From: Streptomyces formicae | GTDB lineage: Bacteria; Actinomycetota; Actinomycetes; Streptomycetales; Streptomycetaceae | NCBI RefSeq assembly: GCF_022647665.1 | Contig: NZ_CP071872.1 | Span: 6,386,001-6,450,000, forward strand | Direction: 5' to 3' | DNA length: 64,000 bases | Notes under the pieces: model-generated | Told to the model about the DNA's origin: nothing | What the model saw: the letters and a program-made list of their open reading frames with translations, nothing else | The model's database searches: none | Made by a program: the position numbers and the translations under genes | Shown: piece by piece, positions 7,888 through 17,932 of the stretch | How the letters are laid out: every line of letters begins with the position of its first letter | Numbering within the stretch: position 1 is the first letter of the stretch

Positions 7888-8901
7888 TCAGCGCCCGGCA
7901 GTTGACGATGTGCGCCGACCGTGGCCGAGCAGTGCCAGGCGCCGGTACTCGCTGGGGGACGTGCCGTAGGCGGCGCGGAAGACACGGCTGAAGTGGGCCG
8001 GGTCCGCCAGGCCCCAGCGGGTGCTGATGGCGTGGATCGGCACGTCCCGCAGCAGCGGGTCGGCCAGGTCCCGGTGGCAGTGCTCCAGCCGGCGTGCGCG
8101 GATCCAGCCGGCGACGGTGGTGCCCTGCTCCCCGAACAGGCGGTGCAGGGAACGGACGGAGAGGTGGTGCGCCGCGGCGATCGCGGCCGGGTCCAGCCGG
8201 GGCTCGCCCAGGTGCCGTCGGACGAACGCCTTGATCTGCAGGAGCAGGGCATGGCGGTGGGTCCCGTCCGGCGCCGTGGTGCCGGCGTCGTCGAGGTGGT
8301 GGAGGTGGTGGAGGAGCAGCGCCGTCAGCAGTTCGACGGTGGCGTTGGCCAGGTGCGTGCCGTCCGCCTCCCGGTACGCCGCGGCGCCGGCGACGAGCTG
8401 CCGGAGGTAGCAGGAGAACAGGGCGGCCATCCCGGACGTGGCGGGCACGCGCAACGGAAGCAGTCGGTCCACCCTGTTCGCCGGCAGAGCCGGCAGCGCC
8501 CGTGGGACCTGCGCCATCACTCCCTCCACCGCGAGCGGGTGCTCTCCGGCCCAGCCCCGCCAGGGCCGTGAGGTGTCGTAGCACAGCAGGTCGCCCGGGC
8601 CGCCGGTGATGTCCTTGCCGCCCTGGACGATCCGGTGGCCGCCGCGCAGGTTCACCATCACCTGGTAGCACTCGGGGTCGGCCCGCCGGATCGGACGGGT
8701 GGTGCGGAAGGTCTCCAGCGGCGGATAGGACAACGCGCTCACCTGCACCGTTCCGAAGTCCAGCAGCTGTGCGCCCGCCCGGAAGTCCTTCTCGTGCTCA
8801 CTGCGGAGCGCGTTGGGCACCAATGCGCTCGTCGTCATGTCGTGCCGGCAGTCGAACCGGTCCACCGTGGGCAGAGCCGTCGTCCGGAACTCCGTCAGCA
8901 T
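7888..8901 (-). CDS. AraC-family transcriptional regulator (337 aa)
   Basis: The N-terminal AraC-binding-like cupin (YPPLETFRTTRPIRRADPEC, LRGGHRIVQGG) is followed by two helix-turn-helices in the last 100 residues: DPAAIAAAHHLSVRSLHRLF and HAISTRWGLADPAHFSRVFR, ending with the family signature GTSPSEYRRL. This is the Feh/NitR-like subfamily common in actinomycetes. Start ATG 8901; a GTG at 8925 is also possible. The target is unknown; the nearest candidates are the upstream MFS gene and itself. Confidence 0.9.
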   Translation of the reverse strand: MLTEFRTTALPTVDRFDCRHDMTTSALVPNALRSEHEKDFRAGAQLLDFGTVQVSALSYPPLETFRTTRPIRRADPECYQVMVNLRGGHRIVQGGKDITGGPGDLLCYDTSRPWRGWAGEHPLAVEGVMAQVPRALPALPANRVDRLLPLRVPATSGMAALFSCYLRQLVAGAAAYREADGTHLANATVELLTALLLHHLHHLDDAGTTAPDGTHRHALLLQIKAFVRRHLGEPRLDPAAIAAAHHLSVRSLHRLFGEQGTTVAGWIRARRLEHCHRDLADPLLRDVPIHAISTRWGLADPAHFSRVFRAAYGTSPSEYRRLALLGHGRRTSSTAGR

Positions 8902-9061
8902 CACCTGACACACCCCCCGGTGCACGGAGACAGCGGCCTCGGTCCCGTTTCGAGGCCGTCCCGTCCATGGTTCGACTCACCGGCACCACAGGCGGTTGCC
9001 CCCCGACGCGGGACCGGAGCCAGGCGCGGGACCGGAGCCAGGCGCGGGACCGCCCGGACGT

Positions 9062-9146
9062 GGGATCGGCACTTCCGCGGGATCGGCACTTCCGCGGGAT
9101 CGGCACTTCCGCGGGATCGGCACTCCCGTGGGATCGGCACTCCCGT
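9062..9146. repeat. 17-bp tandem repeat, five copies
   Basis: Five head-to-tail units of GGGATCGGCACTTCCGC; the first three are identical and the last two change three bases (CTCCCGT ending). A degenerate sixth unit runs to about 9163. Just left (about 9008-9045) are two copies of an 18-bp unit with the same GGGA-C-G start. The array sits between the AraC gene promoter side and the 3' end of the MFS gene. The unit length is not a multiple of three, so it is not coding. Confidence 0.85.
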
Positions 9147-9150
9147 GGGG

Positions 9151-11289
9151 TCAGCGCGCCCTCGGGCGGGGGCGGGGGTTGTGCCACGCCTCGTGGTCGC
9201 GGTGTGGGAGGCCGGTGTCCGGGCATTCGCCGTCCGAGCCGCACAGCTCGGCGGTGAGCTCCTTGACCAGCTGGATCAGGTCCGTGGGCCGGTCCGGGCC
9301 CCACCAGTCGCCGAGCAGCTCGGCCAGCGACTCCTCCCGGGCCGCCGACAGCTTCGCGACCACCTCGGCGCCCTTGTCGGTGAGGATCAGCGACAGCCCT
9401 TCGCGCCGGGCAAGCCCTCGCTCCTCCACCTGCCGGGACGCCTCGGTGATCGTCTTCAGCGGTACGGGCGTGGCGTCGGCGAGCCGGGACGGTTCGACCA
9501 TGCCGTGCCGCTTGATGCGCAGCAGCAGCCAGCTCGCCGCCGGGGCCAGATCGACCCCGGCCCGGTCCGTGATCTTCACGTAGACCGCCTTGCGGCCCTC
9601 CCGCGAGCCGAGCACCGACAGGGCGCGGGCGCACTCGTCGTACGAGGAGCGGTGGACCGGATTGGCGGCGATGGTCTCGCTCGCCTCGGGCGCGGTGACC
9701 GAGCCGCGCAGCTTGTCCTCGCGCAGGAAGCAGGCGATGGCGAAGGCGACGAGGACGACCGGCGCCGCGTAGAGGAAGACGTCGGTGATCGAGGACGCGA
9801 ACGCCTCCAGGACCGCCGGACGCAGCGCGGGCGGGAGGTCGCCGATGGCACGCGGGTCGGCGGCGAGCTCCTCGGGGCGGGCGCCGGGCGGCAGCTGCCG
9901 GCCCGCGAGCGCCTCGGCCAGCCCCCTGCGCAGTTCGTCGGTGAAGACCGAGCCGAAGGCGGCGACGCCGAACGCCGCCCCGATGGAGCGGAAGAAGGTC
10001 GCCCCCGAGGTCGCGACGCCGAGGTCCTCGTAGCTGACGGCGTTCTGCACGACCAGCACCAGCACCTGGAGCACCAGTCCGAGCCCGGCACCGAAGACGA
10101 AGAAGGAGAGGCTCGACTGCCAGACGGGGGTGTCCACTCCCAGCTGGTGCAGCAGGAGCAGTCCGATCGCGGCGGTCGCGGTGCCGACGACGGGGAAGAC
10201 CTTCCACCGTCCGGTGCGGCTGACGAGCTGGCCGGACACGGTGGACGTGAGCAGCAGGCCCACCACCATCGGCAGCATGTGCAACCCGGACGCCGTGGGC
10301 GAAACGCCCTGCACGACCTGGAGGAACGTCGGCAGGTACGTCAGCGCCGCGAACATCGCGAAGCCCACGACGAAGCTGATGACGGAGACGAGCGTGAAGG
10401 TGCGGATCCGGAAGAGCCGTAGCGGCAGCACGGGCTCGGCCGCGCGCCGTTCCGCGAACACGAACGCGACGACGAGTACGGCGCCGAGCACGGCGAGGCC
10501 GATGATCTGCGGCGAGCCCCAGGGCCATGTGGTGCCGCCGAGCGAGGCGACGAGGACCAGGCAGGTGGCGACCGCGGCGATCAGGAACGTACCGAGGTAG
10601 TCGATGACGTGCCGGGTCGCGCGGTGCGGGATGTGCAGGACAGCGGCGATGACAAAGAGCGCGACGACGCCGATGGGCAGGTTGATGTAGAAGACCCAGC
10701 GCCAGCTGAGGTGCTGGGTGAACAGCCCGCCGAGCAGCGGTCCGAGGACGCTCGTCGTGCCGAAGACGGCGCCGAACAGGCCCTGGTAGCGGCCGCGTTC
10801 GCGGGGCGTGACGATGTCGCCGACGATCGCCATGGACAGCACCATGAGCCCGCCGCCGCCGAGGCCCTGGACGGCGCGGAAGGCGATCAGCTGGGTCATG
10901 TCCTGCGCGATGCCGCACAGGGCCGAGCCGACGAGGAAGATGACGATCGCGGCCTGGAAGAGCTTCTTGCGGCCGTACTGGTCCCCGAGCTTGCCCCACA
11001 GGGGTGTGGCGGCGGTGGCGGCGAGCAGATAGGCGGTGACGACCCAGGACAGGTGCTCCAGGCCGCCGAGGTCGCTGACGATGGTCGGCAGGGCGGTCGA
11101 GACGATCGTCTGGTCGAGGGCGGCGAGCAGCATGCCGAGCAGCAGCGCCCCTATCGAGACGAGCACGGCGCGGCGGCTGAGCCCCGCGCCGCCGGGGCCG
11201 GACGCCGGGCCGCCGGGTCCGGAGACCGGACCCCGTCCTGGCTCCTGTCCCGGGGGCGGGCTGCTCAGATCCTGCGCCATGCGTCCCAT
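9151..11289 (-). CDS. DHA2-type MFS drug transporter fused to a C-terminal MarR-like domain (712 aa)
   Basis: Fourteen-helix major facilitator of the EmrB/QacA type: LLGMLLAALDQTIVSTALPT (motif C/D1), WGKLGDQYGRKKLF (motif A) and AFRAVQGLGGGGLM are visible in the first 250 residues. After the last helix (FAIACFLREDKLRG) the protein continues with about 150 residues resembling a MarR winged helix: LAPAASWLLLRIKRHG, LADATPVPLKTITEASRQVE, RGLARREGLSLILTDKG and a dimerisation-like helix. Usual pumps stop near 500-550 residues. Known fused members exist in actinomycetes. The domain could sense substrate or tether the pump to DNA (inference). Starts 11289 or 11280 are equivalent. Confidence 0.88.
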   Translation of the reverse strand: MGRMAQDLSSPPPGQEPGRGPVSGPGGPASGPGGAGLSRRAVLVSIGALLLGMLLAALDQTIVSTALPTIVSDLGGLEHLSWVVTAYLLAATAATPLWGKLGDQYGRKKLFQAAIVIFLVGSALCGIAQDMTQLIAFRAVQGLGGGGLMVLSMAIVGDIVTPRERGRYQGLFGAVFGTTSVLGPLLGGLFTQHLSWRWVFYINLPIGVVALFVIAAVLHIPHRATRHVIDYLGTFLIAAVATCLVLVASLGGTTWPWGSPQIIGLAVLGAVLVVAFVFAERRAAEPVLPLRLFRIRTFTLVSVISFVVGFAMFAALTYLPTFLQVVQGVSPTASGLHMLPMVVGLLLTSTVSGQLVSRTGRWKVFPVVGTATAAIGLLLLHQLGVDTPVWQSSLSFFVFGAGLGLVLQVLVLVVQNAVSYEDLGVATSGATFFRSIGAAFGVAAFGSVFTDELRRGLAEALAGRQLPPGARPEELAADPRAIGDLPPALRPAVLEAFASSITDVFLYAAPVVLVAFAIACFLREDKLRGSVTAPEASETIAANPVHRSSYDECARALSVLGSREGRKAVYVKITDRAGVDLAPAASWLLLRIKRHGMVEPSRLADATPVPLKTITEASRQVEERGLARREGLSLILTDKGAEVVAKLSAAREESLAELLGDWWGPDRPTDLIQLVKELTAELCGSDGECPDTGLPHRDHEAWHNPRPRPRAR

Positions 11290-11393
11290 AGTGGATTGTC
11301 TGTGTCGTTATGGCCTGCCGAAGGGGGAGGCGAGGTCCGAGGGCTGGACAGGGCCTGCATAATCGCTGGCAGCTCAAGGGGAGGGAATCCACG

Positions 11394-12299
11394 ATGACGG
11401 GACGGACATGTCCTGAATGCGGCAGACAGACGGCCACGGAGGAGGGGGCGGCGGGCGCCTCGCCCGCATGCGGTTGCGCGGACTTCGATCCGCTGCGCGT
11501 CCGGCCGTACGTGCCGCTCCTGTCTCCGGCGGACGGCGACGGGGGGCCGCCGGCCGAGCTGCTGGCCGAGCCCGCGCCCGCACAGGAGGTCGCGTACGAG
11601 TACGAGCACGAGGCGGCGGGCCACCCCGACCCCGCGCCCGAACGGCGCCGCCGCCCGGGCGCCCTCGTCGTGGCGGTGGCCGTCGTCGCGGTGCTCGGCA
11701 GCGTCGCCTTCGCCGGCACCCTGCTCGCGGGCGACGAACGCGAGGGCGGCGAGGCCCTGCCCGACATCGAGACGATGGCCCCGTTCCTGAGCGCGGCCCC
11801 GGACGCACCCTCCGCCGGCGACCCCTCGTCGGTGTCCCCCAGCGGCTCGGCGTCCGCGTCCCGGTCGCCCTCGCCCTCGGCGTCGGCCTCGCGCTCGGCG
11901 TCCCCCACCGCGAGCCCGTCCCGCTCCACCTCCACCTCCGCCGCACCGCCCACGACGACCGTCGCCACGGGGCATGTGTCGACACCCGCCACTCCCCCCT
12001 CGGCCCCCACCCTCGGCCCCGGCGACAGCGGCCCCGAGGTCGTCGAACTCCAGGAACGCCTCGACCAGGTCTGGCTCTACGACGGCCCGCCGAACGGCCA
12101 GTACGACGGCCGCGTCGAGAACGCCGTCGCCACCTACCAGTCCTACCGCGGCATCACCACCGACCCGCGGGGCACCTACGGCCCCGCCACGCGCCGCGCC
12201 CTGGAGGCGGAGACCGAGTACCCCTCCACGGGCGACGACGGTGACGGCGACTGGGACGGCGACCACGGCAATGGCGGGGGGCGCGGCGGCAGGGGCTGA
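11394..12299 (+). CDS. Membrane-anchored peptidoglycan-binding domain protein (301 aa)
   Basis: Starts with a zinc-ribbon-like CPECG and CGC pair (residues 6-30), then an acidic region, one membrane span (ALVVAVAVVAVLGSVAFAG, about 88-108), a long Ser/Ala/Pro/Thr linker with SAS/SPS repeats, and a PG_binding_1 domain: GDSGPEVVELQERL to YGPATRRALEAE. The tail is Asp/Gly rich. Topology puts the zinc ribbon in the cytoplasm and the binding domain in the wall, fitting a wall sensor or tether. The ATG at 11394 has GGGGAGGGAA upstream. Confidence 0.85.
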   Translation: MTGRTCPECGRQTATEEGAAGASPACGCADFDPLRVRPYVPLLSPADGDGGPPAELLAEPAPAQEVAYEYEHEAAGHPDPAPERRRRPGALVVAVAVVAVLGSVAFAGTLLAGDEREGGEALPDIETMAPFLSAAPDAPSAGDPSSVSPSGSASASRSPSPSASASRSASPTASPSRSTSTSAAPPTTTVATGHVSTPATPPSAPTLGPGDSGPEVVELQERLDQVWLYDGPPNGQYDGRVENAVATYQSYRGITTDPRGTYGPATRRALEAETEYPSTGDDGDGDWDGDHGNGGGRGGRG

Positions 12300-12346
12300 C
12301 GGGCGCCGCCCCTCTTTCGAACCGGGGCGCCTTTTCGAACCGGGAC

Positions 12347-12392
12347 TCCGCCCCGGACCCGCACCGCTTCGGCCGTGCGGGTCCGGGGCGGA
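12347..12392 (+). terminator. 18-bp perfect stem-loop
   Basis: Arms 12347-12364 and 12375-12392 are fully complementary with loop CGCTTCGGCC. It lies 48 bp after the stop of the peptidoglycan-binding gene. Confidence 0.8.
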
Positions 12393-12446
12393 ACCGTCGG
12401 ACAAAACGGCCCGCGCGGCACCCAGGGCTGGCCCCGACGCCCATCG

Positions 12447-12469
12447 TTTTGTATCGTACGAGAACAAAG
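12447..12469. promoter_or_regulatory. Near-palindromic operator-like site before the HAD gene
   Basis: TTTGTaTCGTACGAgaACAAA is almost symmetric around TCGTACGA. Such sites are typical of TetR-family operators. It stands about 90 bp upstream of the HAD start. No TetR gene is adjacent. A second imperfect hairpin (about 12470-12508) lies between it and the gene. Confidence 0.4.
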
Positions 12470-12557
12470 TGGTTCCCGCTCGCACTCCCTGACCGGCGAG
12501 CGGGAGCCGCTCTGTCCCGCCACCCTCCCCTCCTCTCCCCCTCGCGCCGGAGCCCCC

Positions 12558-13208
12558 ATGCTGCTCACCACCCGCGCCCTCCTCCTCGACATGGACGGCA
12601 CCATCGTCAATTCGGACGCCGTCGTGGAGCGCGTCTGGCGCGGCTGGGCCGTCGAGCACGGGCTCGACCCGGAGGAAACCCTGAAGGTCGTGCACGGCCG
12701 GCAGGGCTACGCCACGATGGCCGCCCTGCTCCCCGACCGGCCCATGGCGCAGAACCTCGCCGAGAACCGCGTCCTGCTCGCCCAGGAGACCGCCGACGTC
12801 GACGGCGTCGTCCCGGTCGTGGGCGCGCCGGCCTTCATGGCCGCGATCGCCGGTCTGCCGCACGCGCTCGTCACCTCCGCCGACGCGGCCCTCGCCCGTG
12901 CCCGGATGGGCGCCGCCGGGCTGCCCATGCCCGACGTACGGGTCACCGCGGAGTGCGTCGGTGCCAGCAAGCCGGACCCGGAGGGCTTCCTGAAGGGGGC
13001 GGCGGAGCTGGGCTTCGACCCGGCGGACTGCATCGCGTTCGAGGACTCGGAGGCAGGCATCACGGCCGCGCGTGCGGCCGGGATGCGGGTGGTGGGGGTC
13101 GGCCCGCGCGCCGCCGCGTTCGACCCAGATGCGCACGTCCGGGATCTGACCGGGGTCCGCGTGGAGGCGGCGGCGGACGGCCTGGTCCGCCTCCACGTCA
13201 GCGAGTGA
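12558..13208 (+). CDS. HAD-superfamily phosphatase, beta-PGM-like (216 aa)
   Basis: Haloacid-dehalogenase fold with nucleophile motif LLLDMDGTIVNSD (Asp11, Asp13), motif II VTSA (Thr/Ser), motif III lysine in GASKPDPEGF and motif IV FEDSEAGI. The helical cap between motifs I and II is of subfamily IA, as in phosphosugar phosphatases and phosphoglucomutases of the YfbT/GPP type. The product is probably a cytosolic sugar-phosphate phosphatase. The ATG at 12558 follows a weak GGAGCCCCC site. Confidence 0.9.
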   Translation: MLLTTRALLLDMDGTIVNSDAVVERVWRGWAVEHGLDPEETLKVVHGRQGYATMAALLPDRPMAQNLAENRVLLAQETADVDGVVPVVGAPAFMAAIAGLPHALVTSADAALARARMGAAGLPMPDVRVTAECVGASKPDPEGFLKGAAELGFDPADCIAFEDSEAGITAARAAGMRVVGVGPRAAAFDPDAHVRDLTGVRVEAAADGLVRLHVSE

Positions 13209-13281
13209 ACAGCCGGCGGACCAGCCGGCGATCAGTCCACTGAGCAGCCGGCGATCAGCCGGTGAACAGCCAGTGAACAGT

Positions 13282-13340
13282 GACGGCCGGCCCGGCGGTC
13301 AGCCCGGTGATCGGTCCGACGGCCGGCCCGGCGGTCAGCC
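13282..13340. repeat. Two 23-bp direct repeats at the 3' end of the GDT1 gene
   Basis: The same 23 bases beginning GACGGCCGGCCCGGCGG occur at 13282-13304 and 13318-13340. The second copy covers the stop codon of the minus-strand gene. The flanking 13205-13280 also contains several short GAACAGCC/GATCAGCC repeats. Confidence 0.7.
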
Positions 13341-13919
13341 GGCGATCGCCTCGTACAGGCTCAGCCCCGCCAGCGCCAGCATCAGCCCCGCCGCCACCTT
13401 CGTGATCAGCCGCAGCGGCACGTACTTCAGCAGCGTGCGGCCGCCCACGATGCCGAGTGCGGCCACCGCCCACAGCGCCAGCACCGCCCCGAGGCCGACC
13501 GAGAGCGGGTTGTCGTAGCGTGCGGCCATGTTCGCGGTCATGATCTGGGTCAGGTCGCCGAACTCCGCGACCAGGATCAGCATGAAGCCCGCCCCGGACA
13601 CCTTCCAGAAGGACTGGTCAGCCGGCGCCTTGATACCGGCCTCGTCCCCGTCGTCCTTCTTCAGCAGCAGCATCGCCGCGCCCGCGAGGAAGAGCACGCC
13701 GACCACCGCCTGCACCACCCGCTGCGGGAGCAGTGTCAGCACACTGCCCGCCGCGATCGCGAGCGCGACATGGACGGCGAAGGCGGCCGCGACGCCCACG
13801 AAGACGTACGAGGCGCGGTAGCGCGTCCCGAGCATCAGCCCGGCCAGGGCGGTCTTGTCGGGAAGCTCGGCGAGGAAGACGACACCGAAGGTGATCGCCA
13901 TGACGGTGAAGCTCAGCAC
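13335..13919 (-). CDS. TMEM165/GDT1 (UPF0016) family cation transporter (194 aa)
   Basis: Six-helix membrane protein with the two family signatures E-x-G-D-K/R-T: ELPDKT (residues 18-23) and EFGDLT (119-124), one in each inverted half. Relatives export or exchange Mn2+ and Ca2+. The GTG at 13919 has GAGGA upstream. A yybP-ykoY-type riboswitch lies in its leader, on the same strand, which strongly supports a manganese-efflux role (inference from known regulation of this family). Confidence 0.9.
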   Translation of the reverse strand: MLSFTVMAITFGVVFLAELPDKTALAGLMLGTRYRASYVFVGVAAAFAVHVALAIAAGSVLTLLPQRVVQAVVGVLFLAGAAMLLLKKDDGDEAGIKAPADQSFWKVSGAGFMLILVAEFGDLTQIMTANMAARYDNPLSVGLGAVLALWAVAALGIVGGRTLLKYVPLRLITKVAAGLMLALAGLSLYEAIAG

Positions 13920-14017
13920 GGGTGGGATTCCTCAATCGGTCGGGCACCGCCGCACCGAGAGACCTGAACGCTTCAGGGGTCGCTTCGGCTCGGCAGCACC
14001 ATGAACGGCATGGTCAC

Positions 14018-14145
14018 TGCTGGCCGAAGGTCTCGCTGGCGGGCCGTCCTCAGGACGGCCGCCTCCGGGCGCCGGCCGGGGAACCGCGATGGTGCGGGCC
14101 CGGCAGTATGTCGACGTTCCGGCGAAGAGCTACTCCCCTTCTGCG
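14018..14145 (-). ncRNA. yybP-ykoY (manganese) riboswitch
   Basis: On the minus strand the conserved 5' element AAGGGGAGUAGC is at 14140-14129, the ACAUACUG loop element follows, and the 3' element GAGACCUUCGGCC lies near 14036-14024. GAAGG at the 5' side and CCUUC at the 3' side can pair as P1. These are the signature parts of the yybP-ykoY aptamer, whose ligand is Mn2+. A CCUGAA-GCG-UUCAGG hairpin follows (about 13963-13977) and may be part of the expression platform for the GDT1 gene starting at 13919. Confidence 0.88.
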
Positions 14146-14214
14146 CCCCCAGCCTACGCGATACCCCCGCCCCGCGGTCAGGGGCCTTCGACCCTCGCGA
14201 GGGACCCTGCTCAC

Positions 14215-14292
14215 GGACTTTCGTCGCGGACTTTCGTCGCGGGCCTTCGTCACAGGCCTTCGTCACGGACCTTCGTCACGGACCTTCTCCCG
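14215..14292. repeat. 13-bp tandem repeat, six units
   Basis: Units of GGACTTTCGTCGC, changing to GGACCTTCGTCAC, occur head to tail at 14215, 14228, 14241, 14254, 14267 and 14280. The array runs into the end of the FetB-like gene, so its last residues and stop codon are repeat-encoded. A CCCTCGCGAGGG palindrome lies just left. Confidence 0.85.
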
Positions 14293-15033
14293 GTGGATAC
14301 GCCCCCGCGCCACCAGCTCCAGCACCACCGCGACCGCCACCGCCTGCACCGCCATCAGCCCCACCAGCACGAACAACTGCACCACCCCCGCCTCCAGCGG
14401 TGACGCCCCGCCCAGCAGCATCCCCACGAACGCGCCGGGAAGTGTGACCAGGCCCACGGTCCTGGTCTGGTCGAGCCCCGGCAGCAGCGCGTCCGACGCC
14501 GCCTCCCGCGCCACCTCCATCCGCGCGTCCCTGTCGGGCAGCCCGAGCGCCATGCCCGCCTCCACCTCGCCGCGCCGCACCGTGAGCTCGTCGAGGGCAC
14601 GGCGGCCGCCGAGGACGGTCGCGGTGAGCGCCCCGCCGATGAGGATCCCGGTGACCGGGATGAGGGCGATGCCCTTGACCGGGACGAGCCCGGTGAGCAG
14701 CAGCGCGGCGACGACGGGTGCGACGCCCGCGCCGATCGGCAGGGCCGCGCGCCACCAGGTGCCGTTCGGGGTGATGCGGCGCCCGGCGGTGCGTACGGCG
14801 ACGGCGTACATCACCGCCAGGAAGGCGAGCAGCAGCGGTACGGAGCGGACCGCCCAGCCGATGACGAGCGAGACCGCCGCGAGCTGGACCGCGGCGCGCA
14901 CGCCCGCGACGACGATCTCGCGGGCGCGGGACCTGCGGTCCGGCCCCAGGTGGGCGGCGGCGGCGACCGTGGCCGCGACGGCCAGCAGTACGGCGAGGAC
15001 GACCCCGAGCATCACGTTGACCGGCAGCAGCAC
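14263..15033 (-). CDS. FetB/YbbM-like (UPF0014) ABC permease (256 aa)
   Basis: Polytopic membrane protein with about seven helices and the family's central amphipathic region GRRALDELTVRRGEVEAGMA, LGLPDRDARMEVAREA and LVTLPGAFVGMLLGGASPLE. In Escherichia coli FetA-FetB exports iron. The ATPase partner is not next to it here. The start GTG 15033 has a poor ribosome binding site. The final residues REKVRDEGP come from a 13-bp DNA repeat and may replace the original tail. A promoter for the downstream manganese riboswitch must lie close to its 3' end. Confidence 0.85.
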   Translation of the reverse strand: MLLPVNVMLGVVLAVLLAVAATVAAAAHLGPDRRSRAREIVVAGVRAAVQLAAVSLVIGWAVRSVPLLLAFLAVMYAVAVRTAGRRITPNGTWWRAALPIGAGVAPVVAALLLTGLVPVKGIALIPVTGILIGGALTATVLGGRRALDELTVRRGEVEAGMALGLPDRDARMEVAREAASDALLPGLDQTRTVGLVTLPGAFVGMLLGGASPLEAGVVQLFVLVGLMAVQAVAVAVVLELVARGRIHREKVRDEGP

Positions 15034-15130
15034 ACATCAACCCTAAGCGCCGCACAGCGGACTGGTGTGACGTCAGATGACGGCCGGGACGCGCCCCGCG
15101 GGGCCATGAGGTCGTGTCAGAAACCTTGAT

Positions 15131-15151
15131 GTGACGTGTACATGTCGTCAC
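15131..15151. promoter_or_regulatory. Inverted repeat GTGACG-N9-CGTCAC
   Basis: Six-base arms surround TGTACATGT, itself a near-palindrome. A related TGTGACGTCA lies about 65 bp left. The site is between the divergent FetB-like and HNH genes, so it could act on either. No matching known operator is assigned. Confidence 0.4.
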
Positions 15152-15260
15152 TCTGTTACCTGGCGCCCATCCCCAGGCAACCCGGCGCCACCACGATGGG
15201 CCGGGCCCTGAAGCAGGGCTTCACTACCGGCCGACGCCCCCCACTCTCACGGGAGTTCGC

Positions 15261-15914
15261 ATGTCTGGTGTCTACGCGCGTCGACTGAGCCGCACCGCGG
15301 TGCTCGCCGCCACTGCCGCGCTCGCCTGCGCCACCACTCTGCTCAGCGCGCCCGCCGCCCAAGCCGCCCCGCCCACCCCGGTCAGCGCCGCCACCGCCCG
15401 CAGCTACCTGAGCTCGCTCACCGTCCAGGCGGAAGGTTCCTCCAGCGGTTACAGCCGGGACCTGTTCCCGCACTGGATCACCCAGTCGGGCGCCTGCAAC
15501 ACCCGCGAGGTCGTCCTCAAGCGCGACGGCTCGAACGTCGTCCAGGACTCCAGCTGCGCGGCCACCAGCGGCAGTTGGTACTCCCCGTACGACGGTGCCA
15601 CCTGGAGCGCCGCCGCCGACGTCGACATCGACCACATCGTCCCGCTGGCCGAGGCCTGGCGCTCGGGCGCCAGCTCCTGGTCCACCTCCTCGCGCCAGGC
15701 GTTCGCCAACGACCTGACCCGCCCGCAGCTGATCGCCGTCACCGACAACGTCAACCAGTCCAAGGGCGACCAGGACCCCGGCGAGTGGCTGCCGTCGCGC
15801 ACCGCGTACCACTGCACGTACGCCCGGATGTGGGTGCACACGAAGTACTACTGGAACATGACGGTCGACTCCGCCGAGAAGTCCGCGCTCCAGTCGATCC
15901 TCAACGGCTGCTGA
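15261..15914 (+). CDS. Secreted HNH nuclease, DUF1524/GmrSD C-terminal type (217 aa)
   Basis: Signal peptide with RR-x-hydrophobic core ending AAQAA (about residue 36). The mature domain has the DUF1524 HNH core VDIDHIVPLAEAW (Asp124-His125), the ARPQL/N-x-SKGD segment around 151-170 and the closing W-x-P...C-x-Y motif. Four cysteines suggest disulfides. This is a common exported nuclease of streptomycetes, perhaps for phosphate or nucleotide scavenging. The ATG at 15261 has ACGGGAG upstream. Confidence 0.9.
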   Translation: MSGVYARRLSRTAVLAATAALACATTLLSAPAAQAAPPTPVSAATARSYLSSLTVQAEGSSSGYSRDLFPHWITQSGACNTREVVLKRDGSNVVQDSSCAATSGSWYSPYDGATWSAAADVDIDHIVPLAEAWRSGASSWSTSSRQAFANDLTRPQLIAVTDNVNQSKGDQDPGEWLPSRTAYHCTYARMWVHTKYYWNMTVDSAEKSALQSILNGC

Positions 15915-16067
15915 TCACCAAGGGCTGCTGACCGCCAACCACCGCCAACGACCGTCGGCCGCCAACGGCTGCTGAACGTGAGGCAACCGTTGATCCGGAA
16001 CCGTGTCGCCCGCGCCCGTCGTTCCGTACCGTAACGGGGCGACGGAGCGGGGCGAGGAGGACCACGG

Positions 16068-17783
<1,716 letters not shown>

Positions 17784-17932
17784 CACTTCCCACAGCGGGA
17801 GCTGATCCTCGCCCCCGGCTCTTCGGCTCCCGGGGGGCCGACGGCATGATGTTGCGGACGATCCGCGCGATGCTGCGGACGATCCGTTCCCCGCACGCGC
17901 CGCATGCCCCACATTTCCTGGGAGTCTGTACT

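Noticed and set aside
9062..9146. CRISPR array
   Set aside because: The 17-bp units are directly adjacent, no spacers and no cas genes.
12312..12345. Two TTTCGAACCGGG motifs that resemble tRNA T-arms
   Set aside because: No acceptor, D or anticodon arms around them; most likely short GC-rich repeats before a terminator.
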